64,000 nucleotides of DNA from NCBI GenBank assembly GCA_017411385.1, contig JAFQQF010000006.1, forward strand, positions 62,001 through 126,000, written 5' to 3'. The stretch is from Ruminococcus sp. Lineage in GTDB: Bacteria > Bacillota > Clostridia > Oscillospirales > Acutalibacteraceae. This document shows, one piece after another, positions 43,006 to 51,814 of the stretch. Each line of letters opens with the position of its first letter. The first letter of the stretch is position 1. Below the pieces are notes generated by a model. That model worked only from the letters and a program-made list of their open reading frames with translations. It was not told the origin of the DNA and ran no database searches. The translations under genes and the position numbers were made by a program.

Positions 43006-44406
43006 ATGGCAAAGCAGATTAAAATTACAGAAACAGGGCTTCGCGATGCACACCAGTCATTGCTTGCAACAAGAATGCCTACTTCTGATATGGTACCCAT
43101 TCTTGATAAAATGGACGAAATCGGCTTCTATTCTTTGGAATGCTGGGGCGGTGCAACCTTTGATTCCTGCCTTCGCTTCTTAAACGAAGACCCTTGGGAA
43201 AGACTTCGCACTATCCGCGACCATTGCAAGAACACAAAGCTTCAGATGCTCTTCCGCGGACAGAATATGCTTGGTTACCGTCACTATGCAGACGATGTGC
43301 TTGAGTACTTCGTTCAGCGTTCTGTTGCAAACGGTATTGATATTCTCCGAATCTTCGATGCTCTCAACGATATTAAAAATCTTGAGAGTGCAATTAAAGC
43401 CGCAAAGCGTGAAAAAGCAGAGGTTCAGGTAGCTATCAGCTACACTACAGGCCCTGTCTTCACCGATGAATATTATGTTGATTATGCAAAGCGTATTGCC
43501 GAGGCAGGTGCAGATACAATCTGCATCAAGGATATGGCAGCTCTGCTTACTCCTTACAAGACAGAATCTCTTGTAAAGGCTATCAAGTCTGCAGTTGACC
43601 TTCCTGTTCAGATTCACACCCACGCAACCTCAGGTCTTGCTTCCATGTGCCTGCTCAAGGGCATTGAGGCAGGTGCCGATATGATTGATACTGCAATCAG
43701 CCCTCTGGCACTTGGTACATCCCACGCACCCACGGAGTCTATGGTAGCTGCACTCCAAGGCACAGAGTTCGACACAGGACTTGACCTTGTGAAGCTCTCC
43801 GAAATCCGTAATTACTTTATGACTCTTCGTGAGAAGTACATCAAAGCAGGCCTTATTGATACAAAGATGCTTGCAACCGATGCAAATGCTCTTATCTATC
43901 AGGTTCCCGGCGGAATGCTCTCTAACCTTCTTTCTCAGCTTAAGCAGGCAGGCAAGGAGGACAAGCTCACAGAAGTTCTTCTGGAGGTTCCCAGAGTTCG
44001 TGAGGATTCAGGCTTCCCGCCACTTGTAACTCCCACATCACAGATTGTCGGTACTCAGGCAGTGTTCAACGTTATCGCAGGCGAGAGATACAAGATGTGC
44101 TCAGGTGAGTTCAAGGATATGGTAGCAGGCAAGTACGGCACAACTCCCGTTCCTATTTCTGATGAATTCAGAAAGAAGATTTGCGGCGATATGAAGCCTG
44201 TAACCTGCCGTCCTGCTGATTTGATTGCTCCCGAGCTTGATAAGCTCAAGGCAGAGGCTGCTCAGTATGTTCAGCAGGAAGAAGACGTGCTTTCTTATGC
44301 AATGTTCCCCAAGGTATCTGTTGATTTCTTTGAGAAGAGAAGACAGTCCCAGCTTGGTTTAAACCCTCAGCTTCTTGATAAGAAAAACGGCACATACCCT
44401 GTTTGA
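43006..44406 (+). CDS. oadA: Oxaloacetate/pyruvate carboxyltransferase subunit (OadA/5S-like)
   Basis: 466 residues from the ATG 43006 (AAGGTG eight bases upstream); a GTG three codons earlier is less likely. This is the HMGL-like TIM barrel of OadA, pyruvate carboxylase CT and transcarboxylase 5S: ETGLRDAHQSLLATRM with the metal-binding Asp, CWGGATFD, the lysine in CIKDMAALL, and the metal His pair in QIHTHATSG. It ends after the PYC-OADA domain and has no biotinyl tail of its own, so it depends on the carrier encoded upstream. No membrane beta subunit and no biotin carboxylase lie nearby. Confidence 0.92.
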   Translation: MAKQIKITETGLRDAHQSLLATRMPTSDMVPILDKMDEIGFYSLECWGGATFDSCLRFLNEDPWERLRTIRDHCKNTKLQMLFRGQNMLGYRHYADDVLEYFVQRSVANGIDILRIFDALNDIKNLESAIKAAKREKAEVQVAISYTTGPVFTDEYYVDYAKRIAEAGADTICIKDMAALLTPYKTESLVKAIKSAVDLPVQIHTHATSGLASMCLLKGIEAGADMIDTAISPLALGTSHAPTESMVAALQGTEFDTGLDLVKLSEIRNYFMTLREKYIKAGLIDTKMLATDANALIYQVPGGMLSNLLSQLKQAGKEDKLTEVLLEVPRVREDSGFPPLVTPTSQIVGTQAVFNVIAGERYKMCSGEFKDMVAGKYGTTPVPISDEFRKKICGDMKPVTCRPADLIAPELDKLKAEAAQYVQQEEDVLSYAMFPKVSVDFFEKRRQSQLGLNPQLLDKKNGTYPV

Positions 44407-44427
44407 TATAACGCTATAAAAGAATTA

Positions 44428-44459
44428 AACCTCTCTGTTTTTCGCAGAGAGGTTTTTTG
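44428..44459 (+). terminator. Terminator of the carboxyltransferase operon
   Basis: ACCTCTCTG, seven-base loop, CAGAGAGGT, then TTTTT. The convergent tmcAL gene ends just beyond it. Confidence 0.92.
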
Positions 44460-44464
44460 TTTAC

Positions 44465-45628
44465 TTATATTTTAATAATACCATTTGTAAAATCCTGATT
44501 GCACTCTGTGGGTGATTTCTCAAAAACTGTTCTCAGGTTGGTTGCTTTGATTTCAAGTTCTGCTATTTGCTTTGCGTTTGCGTCGAGGAGTTGATAATCC
44601 TTCGCAAAGTTGACAACCAAAGGAAGGGAAGCGGTGGCTTTAGCTTTTTTGAGCAATAATTCTCCGCAGGAACTAAACCCTAAAACTCTGATATACGGCA
44701 CCTGCATAATTTGGTGCTCTTTTGTAATACCAAGCAGAGCACAGGTGAGAATTCTTCTCAGTCTTGCCAAGGTATATCTTTTAGTTTTAATCTCTGTGAG
44801 GATTTCGCCAATACTGTTGTGACGGCAGACTGTTTCGTAAATTCTGTTGTGAAGTCCTTCGCTCACATCGGGGGTCTTCTCAAAACTTTCTGCACTCATA
44901 TTGCGTAAGGCATAAAGCACAGCCCTTTCTGAGTATTCATAAAAAGCAGGGTTGTCGCATTCACCGTTGCTTTCAGGCACAAATCCTTCTGTATTAATCT
45001 CCGACAAAATATCCTGTCTGAGCTTTGATGCGCTTGCAAAGCCTTTTGCAGCCTCTTCGCTGTCGTGCTCTGCACCTACACGCTTGATGGTTTTGATTTC
45101 AATGTTACTGTTCTTTAAGGCTTTTATATATTCAACAGCAAGGGTGTTGTTAGGAGTGGAAAGTACCTGTGCAACTTCCTTTCCGTAAACCTCACTCACA
45201 GCTTTCTCTAATGCGCAGGGATAATAATCTCCTTGCGACATATACGTATTTGTAATCTCATTAACCTTTTCATCAAGGGTAGCCTTTGTAGCTTTTATGA
45301 GCTTCTCTATATCTCCGCTTTCGCTTCCAAAATATACTCTGTCAACACATCCAAGGGCTTTAATAATCTCACAGCCTGCTTTAGCAAATCTTTGTGCAGA
45401 GGACACAGCCCACACAACAGGCAGTTCGATTACAATGTCAGCACCGCCTTTGAGGGCATCCTCGGCTCTTGTGAATTTTGAGTAAACAGCTACGTCACCT
45501 CTTTGAGTAAAGCTTGTGCTCATAACCGCCACAATGCAGTCACAGCCGTCACGCTTCATTTCATCGAGGAGATATTTATGCCCGTTGTGAAATGGGTTGA
45601 ATTCACAAATAACAGCTCCCGTAACCAA
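44465..45628 (-). CDS. tmcAL: tRNA(Met) cytidine acetate ligase
   Basis: 387 residues from a TTG with AGGAGTGG upstream. The N-terminal nucleotidyltransferase signature ICEFNPFHNGHKYLL and the following STSFTQRGDVAVYSKF and GADIVIELP are diagnostic of TmcAL (YlbM). It activates acetate with ATP and attaches it to C34 of elongator tRNA-Met (ac4C). It is divergent from ackA, whose product handles acetate, but no functional link is implied beyond position. Confidence 0.92.
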   Translation of the reverse strand: MVTGAVICEFNPFHNGHKYLLDEMKRDGCDCIVAVMSTSFTQRGDVAVYSKFTRAEDALKGGADIVIELPVVWAVSSAQRFAKAGCEIIKALGCVDRVYFGSESGDIEKLIKATKATLDEKVNEITNTYMSQGDYYPCALEKAVSEVYGKEVAQVLSTPNNTLAVEYIKALKNSNIEIKTIKRVGAEHDSEEAAKGFASASKLRQDILSEINTEGFVPESNGECDNPAFYEYSERAVLYALRNMSAESFEKTPDVSEGLHNRIYETVCRHNSIGEILTEIKTKRYTLARLRRILTCALLGITKEHQIMQVPYIRVLGFSSCGELLLKKAKATASLPLVVNFAKDYQLLDANAKQIAELEIKATNLRTVFEKSPTECNQDFTNGIIKI

Positions 45629-45655
45629 AGTTTACCACTCCTTTCAAAAAAACTC

Positions 45656-45684
45656 TTGAAACTTTCACAACATTGTACTATTAT
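45656..45684 (+). promoter_or_regulatory. Promoter of ackA
   Basis: TTGAAA, 17 bases, TATTAT. A small inverted repeat TACTAT-TAT-ATAGTA overlaps the -10 (45676-45690) but may be chance in A/T-rich DNA. Confidence 0.55.
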
Positions 45685-45732
45685 ATAGTATAGATTATTT
45701 TTCTATCGAATTCAATAAATGGAGGAAGAATT

Positions 45733-46944
45733 ATGAAAATTCTTGTAATTAATGCAGGCAGCTCTTCTCTGAAATATCAGCTGATTGATATGGACAATGA
45801 GCAGATGCTTGCTAAAGGTAACTGCGAGCGTATCGGCAACGAGGGCTCCTTTATCGGCCACAAAACAGCAGACGGCAGACAGATGACAAAGGAAATCGAA
45901 ATGCCCGATCACACAACTGCATTCCTGCAGGTTAAGGACGCTCTCCTTGATAAAGAGGTTGGCGTTATTTCCGACCTTTCCGAGGTTTCTGCTATCGGTC
46001 ACAGAATCGTTCAGGGTGGTGCTCTGTTCAGCGAGTCTGTAATCGTTGACGAGAAGGTTATTGAGGGTATCGAGAGTCTTATTCCTCTTGCACCTCTGCA
46101 CAACTCAGGTCACGTTCAGGCTATCCGCGGCTGTCTTTCCGTTTTCGGTGACTCTGTTCCCGAGGTTGTGGTTTTTGACACAGCTTTCCATTCTACAATG
46201 CCCGCAAAGGCTTATATGTATGCAGTACCCTACGAGTACTACGAGAAGTATCAGGTTCGCCGCTACGGCTTCCACGGTACATCCCACCGCTATGTATCAG
46301 GTGAGATGGCAAAGAACATTGGCAAGGATATCAAGGACTTGAAGCTCATCACTTGCCACATCGGTAACGGTTCTTCTATCACAGCTATTGACGGCGGAAA
46401 GGTTATCGACACATCTATGGGACTTACTCCCCTTGACGGCTTTATGATGGGTACACGTTCCGGTGGTCTTGACCCCTCCGTTGTTACCTTTATTGCTGAG
46501 AAGGAGGGCATTTCTCCCGAGGAAATGAGCAATCTCCTCAACAAGAAGAGCGGTCTTCTCGGTATTTCCGGCGTTTCTTCCGATGACCGTGACGTTTCTG
46601 CTGCTGAGGAAGCAGGCAACGAGCGTGCTCACCTTGCACATGAGATGCTCTACTATCAGATTGCTAAGTACATCGGCTCTTACTATGTAGCTCTTGGCGG
46701 CTGTGACGGCATTGTGTTCTGTGCAGGTCTTGGCGAGAATCAGCCCCAGCTTCGTGAGAAGGTTTGCGAATACCTCAAGTGCTTCGGCGTAAAGCTTGAC
46801 CTTGACTTTAACGCAAAGGCTTGGCGCGGTGTTGCAGGCAAGATTTCTGCTGAGGATTCTCAGATTCCCGTATGGGTTATCGAAACCAACGAGGAGCTTG
46901 TTATCGCAAGAGATACAAAAGCTCTTGTTGAGAAAAACGCATAA
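45733..46944 (+). CDS. ackA: Acetate kinase
   Basis: 403 residues, full length. The ASKHA phosphate-1 motif NAGSSSLKYQL opens the protein, then ARG-containing substrate motifs (GHRIVQGG), HIGNGSSI, DTSMGLTPLDGFMMGTRSG and a late GLGENQP. It makes ATP from acetyl phosphate, the main energy-yielding step to acetate in fermentation. The usual partner pta is not adjacent. GGAGGAA precedes the ATG, and a strong terminator follows. Confidence 0.96.
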   Translation: MKILVINAGSSSLKYQLIDMDNEQMLAKGNCERIGNEGSFIGHKTADGRQMTKEIEMPDHTTAFLQVKDALLDKEVGVISDLSEVSAIGHRIVQGGALFSESVIVDEKVIEGIESLIPLAPLHNSGHVQAIRGCLSVFGDSVPEVVVFDTAFHSTMPAKAYMYAVPYEYYEKYQVRRYGFHGTSHRYVSGEMAKNIGKDIKDLKLITCHIGNGSSITAIDGGKVIDTSMGLTPLDGFMMGTRSGGLDPSVVTFIAEKEGISPEEMSNLLNKKSGLLGISGVSSDDRDVSAAEEAGNERAHLAHEMLYYQIAKYIGSYYVALGGCDGIVFCAGLGENQPQLREKVCEYLKCFGVKLDLDFNAKAWRGVAGKISAEDSQIPVWVIETNEELVIARDTKALVEKNA

Positions 46945-46961
46945 TTCATTTTTACATAAGC

Positions 46962-46996
46962 AAAAGGACGACAGTTTGTAAACTGCCGTCCTTTTT
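46962..46996 (+). terminator. Terminator after ackA
   Basis: AAAAGGACG-A-CAGTTT and AAACTG-C-CGTCCTTTT form a long stem with one mismatch and a short loop, then T residues. Confidence 0.88.
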
Positions 46997-47005
46997 ATAT
47001 TTCGC

Positions 47006-47242
47006 TTACATTGAGTCGTGAGAAAGCTCGCCTTTGTCAGGTGTTTCGGTAACAGCACGCTCTCTGAAAAGAAAGGTAATGCACCAGAGTGCACACAAAC
47101 CTACAAGTGCGTAAACTATTCTTGATACAATGCCTGTCTGGCCGCCGCAAATCCAAGCTACGATATCAAACTGAAAAAGACCAACGCTGCCCCAGTTGAT
47201 TCCGCCTATAATAAGAAGCGCCAAAGCTATTTTATCCAGCAT
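47006..47242 (-). CDS. DUF378 small membrane protein
   Basis: 78 residues. The N-terminal MLDKIALALLIIGGINWGSVGLFQFD and the second segment VSRIVYALVGLCALWCI are the two membrane helices of the DUF378 (YuzA-like) family; a 20-residue hydrophilic tail follows. TAGGAGG precedes the ATG. Function of the family is unknown. Confidence 0.88.
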   Translation of the reverse strand: MLDKIALALLIIGGINWGSVGLFQFDIVAWICGGQTGIVSRIVYALVGLCALWCITFLFRERAVTETPDKGELSHDSM

Positions 47243-47321
47243 ATAAAAACCTCCTAATTTTTATTTGCTATAATAGTTTTGACGCAAAAATTCATTTTAT
47301 TCAATTTGAGTTAAATGCATT

Positions 47322-47693
47322 TTATATAAGGGCTACAATCAGAGCACCGATGCCGAAGGCAAAAAGCACGATTGAAAACAGTCGTACAAAGCTCATTGCT
47401 TTTTTGAGTTTGTTTTTTTTAATCATATTGTCAGTGGGGCAGGGGAGAAGCAAAGTCATAATTCCAACCGAGAGAGAGCCTGTTGCCATAAGCAGAGCAC
47501 CTACAAGGTTTGTAATTGCAAAAAGAAAAATGCCGACGGCTATTATACAAGTACCGACGATGTTTACTGCGGAAATCAAAGCTTGTAGCTTTGCACGCTT
47601 AGCAAAGTATTCTGTTGCTTTGTTTTCACAGTCCTCACAGCAGTATAAATCATGGTAGCTGATTTCCTTTGCACAGTATTCGCATTTTTTCAT
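47322..47693 (-). CDS. Zinc-ribbon plus three-helix membrane protein
   Basis: 123 residues from the ATG 47693 (TTGGAG eight bases upstream). The first 25 residues hold CEYC and CCEDC, a short zinc-ribbon/treble-clef pattern, followed by a basic helix and three membrane segments (ISAVNIVGTCIIAVGIFLFAI and two more). The layout is common in Clostridia for uncharacterised membrane proteins. Function unknown. Confidence 0.75.
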   Translation of the reverse strand: MKKCEYCAKEISYHDLYCCEDCENKATEYFAKRAKLQALISAVNIVGTCIIAVGIFLFAITNLVGALLMATGSLSVGIMTLLLPCPTDNMIKKNKLKKAMSFVRLFSIVLFAFGIGALIVALI

Positions 47694-47716
47694 ATATATC
47701 ATCTCCAATGACAGAA

Positions 47717-47745
47717 ATTATATCACAGCAGTTTGTTTTTTTCAA
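47717..47745 (-). promoter_or_regulatory. Promoter of the zinc-ribbon membrane protein
   Basis: On the minus strand TTGAAA, 17 bases, TATAAT, with TGA before the -10. Confidence 0.75.
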
Positions 47746-47890
47746 GTAATGAGATAGTAAACAATTGATAAGAATTTGTTTGAGTTGAATGGAATAGCAT
47801 TAATTTGTATGGCGGAAAATTATCTTTTGATAAAAGTTTCCGAAATTCACACATTTTATAAAAAATAGATAAGAACGTGGCAAAAAACTG

Positions 47891-47984
47891 TTGTATTTTT
47901 TATAATTTTAATGTATAATACATCTGTATGATGTGGTGGTGCACGCACTGCCGCTTGTCAGCAAGGGCGGTTTGCATTGCTGAC
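47891..47984 (+). promoter_or_regulatory. Promoter and leader hairpin of the alpha-amylase gene
   Basis: TTGTAT, 17 bases, TATAAT (47914-47919). In the ~90-base leader, GTCAGCAA (47957) and TTGCTGAC (47977) form a perfect 8-bp hairpin about 20 bases before the TGGAGG ribosome site. The rest of the gene-free stretch 47746-47890 is A/T-rich without recognisable genes. Confidence 0.65.
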
Positions 47985-48019
47985 GGGTACAAAAATTATT
48001 TTAATGGAGGCTTTTTACG

Positions 48020-50374
48020 ATGAAAGCAAAAAGATTACTTAGCGTAGTTCTTGCGGTTACAGTAGTTCTTTCTTGCGTAATGGCAATGGCATTCGCTCCC
48101 ACTGCAAGTGCAAGCGAATACAACACCTACGCAGACTTCCAGAACTCTATTAAGCCCGAGAACAACTACGGTCTTGAGGAGACCGTTAACGATGGTAAGA
48201 TTATTCAGGCTTGGAACTGGTCTTATAAGAATGCCATCGATTTGCTGGAAACAGTTGCTGAGCAGGGCTTCACAACTCTCCAGATTTCTCCTCCCAATGA
48301 AATCAAAATGCCTACTAAGGGCGTAGCAGTTTGTGCAGCTCCTGTTGACGGTATTGCTCCCAACGGTTGGTGGATGTTCTATCAGCCCGCAGGCTTCCAG
48401 CTCAACGAGTCTGAGGACAACGCTCTCGGTACAAAGGCTGAGTACATTGAGCTTTGCGAGAAGGCTCACGAGCTTGGTCTTAAGATTATCGCTGACGCAG
48501 TTATCAACCACATGGGTACTGATGACGACCACGTTGGTGTTTATGACAATGAGTCTACAGATCCTATGGCTCACGTTAACCCCAGAGCAGCTGAGTTCGA
48601 GCCCGAGCTCCTCGCTGCAAAGGCTTTCCACTCTCCTTGGGTTAATATGACCTACAAAGAGAACTACTGGGACGGTTTCTCCGATTACGACATCGAAGAG
48701 GACCTTACTCAGCATTGTACTTCCGGTCTTCCTGACCTTGCAACAGAAACACAGCTCGTACAGGATACAATCTACGATTACTTTGTAGAGCTTGTTGAGG
48801 CAGGCACAGACGGCTTCCGTTTCGACGCTGCAAAGCATATCGAAACATCTCACGACACATACTTTGCTTCTGACTTCTGGGAGGATACACTCCTCAAGCT
48901 CAGAGCTAACTACCCCGACAAGGAGCTCTATGCTTACGGCGAAATCCTTAACAAGTGCGGCGACGGTCGTCCCTTCCACGAGTACACAGAGCTTATGGAT
49001 GTTACTGACTCTTCCGCATACTGGGGCATCAAGGATGCTGTTCAGAAGAGCGGCAACGGCGGTAACCCCTTCCCCAATTATCAGTCTGAGGAAGATGGCT
49101 GTGACCCCACAACTGTAAACTTCACAAGAGAGAACGTTATCCAGTGGAACGAGTCCCACGATACATACATCGATGGCGGTACTTCTTCTCTGACAGTTCA
49201 GCAGAGAAACAAGATCTGGGCTCTTACAGCAGCTCGTCAGACAATCTCTGCAATCTACTTTGCACGTCCCGATGACAGAACAGGTGCAAACCGTGCTGCA
49301 ATCGAAACAATTTGCCAGGACATCCTCCTCGGTGATGCAAACGTAACATCTTGGGCAGACCCCGAGGTTGCAGCTGTTAACCAGTTTGACAACTACTTCG
49401 GTGATGCTCCCGAGTCCTGCAGAACAAAGGATAAGGTTGCTATGGTTGAGCGTGGCGGTCTTGGCGCAACACTTGTAAACCTCGCAGGCACAACTAAGTC
49501 TGTTGAAATGCCCACAAGAACTCTTGCAATGGGTACATACATTGATTCTCTTACAGGCAACGAGTTTGAAGTTGCTGCAGACGGTACACTCACAGGTACA
49601 ATCGGTTCCACAGGTATTGCAACTATCTACTATGCAGAGGATACAGCTCCTGTACAGCCCGAGCGTCCCGCTGATCCTTGGGCAGAGGAAATCGTTGGCG
49701 AAGAGTTCCCCACACTTGCGGGTTACAACACAGTTGTTTATTCCCAGAGCAACAGCTCTGACTGGTCAAAGGTTTACTACTACTGCTGGGTAGAGGGTAC
49801 AGAGGATTGCGAGTACGCATGGCCTGGTAGAGAGATGAAGTATGCACGCACAAATCAGTATGGTGAGAAGCAGTGGGTTGCTTATGTTCCCGTAGAGTAC
49901 AGCTGCTACATCATCAACAATGGTACAGGCGGCGGCTCCAACCAGACTATCGACCTTAAGATTACAGGCAACACAGGTATGTATATGAAGGATAAATCCG
50001 GTGCTGATGGTAAGTGGACAATCGGTGAGTGGACTCCCACTTTCTATGATATTACACCTGTTGAGAAGCCCACAGAGGCTCCTACAAATGGTCCCACAGA
50101 AGTTCCCACAGAAGTTCCCACAGAAGTTCCCACAAATAAACCCAGTGCTCCTGCAGATGAGTACATGATTGGTGATGCTGACGGCGACAATCAGGTTAAC
50201 ATCAAGGATGCAACTGCTATCCAGAAGAACATTGCTGACATAGAAGTTGCAAACTTCAATGAGGCAGCTGCTGATGCAAACCTTGACGAGCAGATTAACA
50301 TCAAGGATGCAACAGAAATTCAGAAGTGGATTGCTGAGCTTCTCACTGATTCTCAGATTGGCACACTTGCTTAA
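48020..50374 (+). CDS. Secreted alpha-amylase (GH13_28-like) with CBM26-like and dockerin domains
   Basis: 784 residues. The signal peptide ends near ASA (residue ~31). The catalytic barrel resembles Bacillus subtilis AmyE: DAVINHMG, GFRFDAAKHIE (nucleophile Asp269), YGEILN (Glu308) and ESHDTY (Asp381). A CBM26-like starch-binding domain follows at ~568-665 (WSKVYYYCWVEG...YAWPG), then a Pro/Thr linker with EVPT repeats, and a C-terminal type I dockerin (~717-775) with GDADGDNQVNIKDATAIQKN and DANLDEQINIKDATEIQKW. It should cut internal alpha-1,4 bonds of starch while docked on a cell-surface complex. It is a single-gene unit with a strong terminator. Confidence 0.95.
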   Translation: MKAKRLLSVVLAVTVVLSCVMAMAFAPTASASEYNTYADFQNSIKPENNYGLEETVNDGKIIQAWNWSYKNAIDLLETVAEQGFTTLQISPPNEIKMPTKGVAVCAAPVDGIAPNGWWMFYQPAGFQLNESEDNALGTKAEYIELCEKAHELGLKIIADAVINHMGTDDDHVGVYDNESTDPMAHVNPRAAEFEPELLAAKAFHSPWVNMTYKENYWDGFSDYDIEEDLTQHCTSGLPDLATETQLVQDTIYDYFVELVEAGTDGFRFDAAKHIETSHDTYFASDFWEDTLLKLRANYPDKELYAYGEILNKCGDGRPFHEYTELMDVTDSSAYWGIKDAVQKSGNGGNPFPNYQSEEDGCDPTTVNFTRENVIQWNESHDTYIDGGTSSLTVQQRNKIWALTAARQTISAIYFARPDDRTGANRAAIETICQDILLGDANVTSWADPEVAAVNQFDNYFGDAPESCRTKDKVAMVERGGLGATLVNLAGTTKSVEMPTRTLAMGTYIDSLTGNEFEVAADGTLTGTIGSTGIATIYYAEDTAPVQPERPADPWAEEIVGEEFPTLAGYNTVVYSQSNSSDWSKVYYYCWVEGTEDCEYAWPGREMKYARTNQYGEKQWVAYVPVEYSCYIINNGTGGGSNQTIDLKITGNTGMYMKDKSGADGKWTIGEWTPTFYDITPVEKPTEAPTNGPTEVPTEVPTEVPTNKPSAPADEYMIGDADGDNQVNIKDATAIQKNIADIEVANFNEAAADANLDEQINIKDATEIQKWIAELLTDSQIGTLA
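50097..50133 (+). repeat. 12-base tandem repeat in the amylase linker
   Basis: CACAGAAGTTCC recurs three times in tandem and encodes EVPT units. The near-identity of the DNA copies suggests recent slippage or length variation. Confidence 0.85.
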
Positions 50375-50407
50375 TCTTAATCAGCCTTTACTAATATAGT
50401 GCATATT

Positions 50408-50434
50408 GCCCCCGAGAAAACTCGGGGGCTTTTT
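50408..50434 (+). terminator. Terminator after the alpha-amylase
   Basis: GCCCCCGAG-AAAA-CTCGGGGGC followed by TTTTT. Confidence 0.95.
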
Positions 50435-50548
50435 GCGTGATGAGCACGTTTCTGATGTGCCTTTTTTCGGTGGTGAAAACATTGTTGACTTTGAATTGAA
50501 TATATAGTAATATTTAATTGCATCAAATTAGTTTTGGCGGTGAATGTA

Positions 50549-50971
50549 ATGAAGCGTCACGATTACGGCTTATATTTTTTCTCTGCAGGTCTTATTGTCC
50601 TTGTGATTCAATTTCTTATAATTCTATTCAATGCTGTTAACGGTACGCTTTCATTAGATGAAAATGTGTTTGTTTTTGCCGAAGAAATCAAAATTGCAGA
50701 TGTTCTGTCGACTGTTTGGTCATCGCTTTTAGGAACGGTGCTTCTGATTGCTCTATATATCCGCAGATTTATCAAGGGTAATGAAGCTATGCTTGTTCTT
50801 GTAGGCGGTATTTTATGGGTTATTCAGATTATCAGTCTTTATGAGTCGGGCTACGAGCTTAAAGCGTTTATCCTTCATTACATCCTTGGTATAATCGGTG
50901 TAGCACTTGTTTTTGCCACAGGACTGTATGAAGCATATGTTATCAAGCGCTACGAGAGTTCAGAAAACTAA
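50549..50971 (+). CDS. Small four-helix membrane protein
   Basis: 140 residues from the ATG 50549, with GGCGGTGA seven bases upstream. Four hydrophobic segments are evident (LYFFSAGLIVLVIQFLIILF, a second with LLGTVLLIALYI, MLVLVGGILWVIQII, and FILHYILGIIGVALVFATGL), separated by short polar loops. No family is recognised. It stands alone between two terminators. Confidence 0.75.
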   Translation: MKRHDYGLYFFSAGLIVLVIQFLIILFNAVNGTLSLDENVFVFAEEIKIADVLSTVWSSLLGTVLLIALYIRRFIKGNEAMLVLVGGILWVIQIISLYESGYELKAFILHYILGIIGVALVFATGLYEAYVIKRYESSEN

Positions 50972-50995
50972 TTTGAATATTTAGTGCAAAAAAAC

Positions 50996-51026
50996 GCCAC
51001 CTGTGTATGCAGGTGGTTTGTTTTTT
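50996..51026 (+). terminator. Terminator after the small membrane protein
   Basis: CCACCTG-TGTATG-CAGGTGG then TTTGTTTTTT. Confidence 0.9.
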
Positions 51027-51091
51027 AGCGTATTGAAACATTATTCCTTGAAAGATTTATAAATCTGTAACCATTCTTAAAAAATAGTAAC

Positions 51092-51119
51092 TTGTTTTTT
51101 CTAAATGTTGTGTTATAAT
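51092..51119 (+). promoter_or_regulatory. Promoter of nrdR
   Basis: TTGTTT, 16 bases, TATAAT with an extended -10 (TGT). Confidence 0.6.
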
Positions 51120-51161
51120 TTCAGTATAGGAAATTATATACTATATATGGAGTGTTTGTAT

Positions 51162-51620
51162 ATGAAATGTCCGTTTTGTGGATTTGAAGAAAGCAAGGTT
51201 ATTGATTCCCGCCCTGCTGATGACGGCGAGCGTATAAGACGCCGCAGAGAGTGCCTTGGTTGTGCCAAGCGTTTCACAACCCATGAGGTTATCGAAACCG
51301 TTCCTATTGTTGTTGTGAAAAGGGATAAATCCCGCGAGGTGTTCAACAGAAGCAAGCTTATGTCCGGACTTCTCCGTGCTTGTGAAAAACGCCCTATTTC
51401 TATGGAGCAGATTGAGGGAATGATCGACTCTATCGAAGCACAGCTTCAGAGTGGGTACGACAGAGAGGTCACCTCTCAGCATATCGGCGAGCTTGTTATG
51501 GAGATTCTCAAGGAAACCGACAAGGTAGCATATATCCGCTTTGCTTCCGTTTACAAGAATTTTGAGGATACAGACACCTTCCTCGAGGAGCTCAGCCGTC
51601 TGCATAAAACTCAGTCTTGA
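51162..51620 (+). CDS. nrdR: Transcriptional repressor NrdR
   Basis: 152 residues from the ATG 51162 (GGAG upstream); the in-frame extension before it covers the promoter and is not coding. The zinc ribbon MKCPFCG...[12 protein letters not shown] is followed by an ATP-cone domain ([24 protein letters not shown]). NrdR senses (d)ATP and represses ribonucleotide reductase operons. No nrd genes are in the window. It is a single-gene unit. Confidence 0.96.
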   Translation: MKCPFCGFEESKVIDSRPADDGERIRRRRECLGCAKRFTTHEVIETVPIVVVKRDKSREVFNRSKLMSGLLRACEKRPISMEQIEGMIDSIEAQLQSGYDREVTSQHIGELVMEILKETDKVAYIRFASVYKNFEDTDTFLEELSRLHKTQS

Positions 51621-51664
51621 TTTGAAACTCAGAGCATAAGTGAATGCCGTTAATATTTGCTTGC

Positions 51665-51694
51665 AAAAACCGTCCTTTTATAGGGCGGTTTTTA
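51665..51694 (+). terminator. Terminator after nrdR
   Basis: AAAACCGTCC, short loop, GGGCGGTTTT, then T residues. Confidence 0.85.
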
Positions 51695-51763
51695 CTTTTT
51701 AAGCTTCCTGCACAGAAAATGTGAGTTTTGAAAATAACAAAACTCTGGTAGTGTGCAGACAAC

Positions 51764-51799
51764 GAAAAAAGGACAAGCAATGAAGCTTGTCCTTTTTAA
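51764..51799. terminator. Bidirectional terminator between nrdR and nifU
   Basis: AAAAAGGACAAGC-AATGAA-GCTTGTCCTTTTT: a perfect stem with T-runs on both strands. It serves the minus-strand Fe-S operon. Confidence 0.92.
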
Positions 51800-51814
51800 A
51801 GCTGATTTAATTAA

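Noticed and set aside
44465-46944. A joint acetate system of TmcAL and acetate kinase.
   Set aside because: The genes are divergent with separate promoters. TmcAL uses acetate only for tRNA modification, so adjacency is weak evidence.
50097-50133. A CRISPR-like short repeat.
   Set aside because: The repeats are contiguous, in frame and inside the amylase linker. No spacers exist, and no cas genes were seen anywhere.
51133-51149. Possible NrdR box (ACTATATATGG) before nrdR; the same 17 bases ATTATATACTATATATG also occur at 30981-30997 before the secreted pullulanase.
   Set aside because: The match to the NrdR consensus is partial and single instead of paired, and the shared sequence is pure A/T-rich low complexity. 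Coincidence is the simplest reading.
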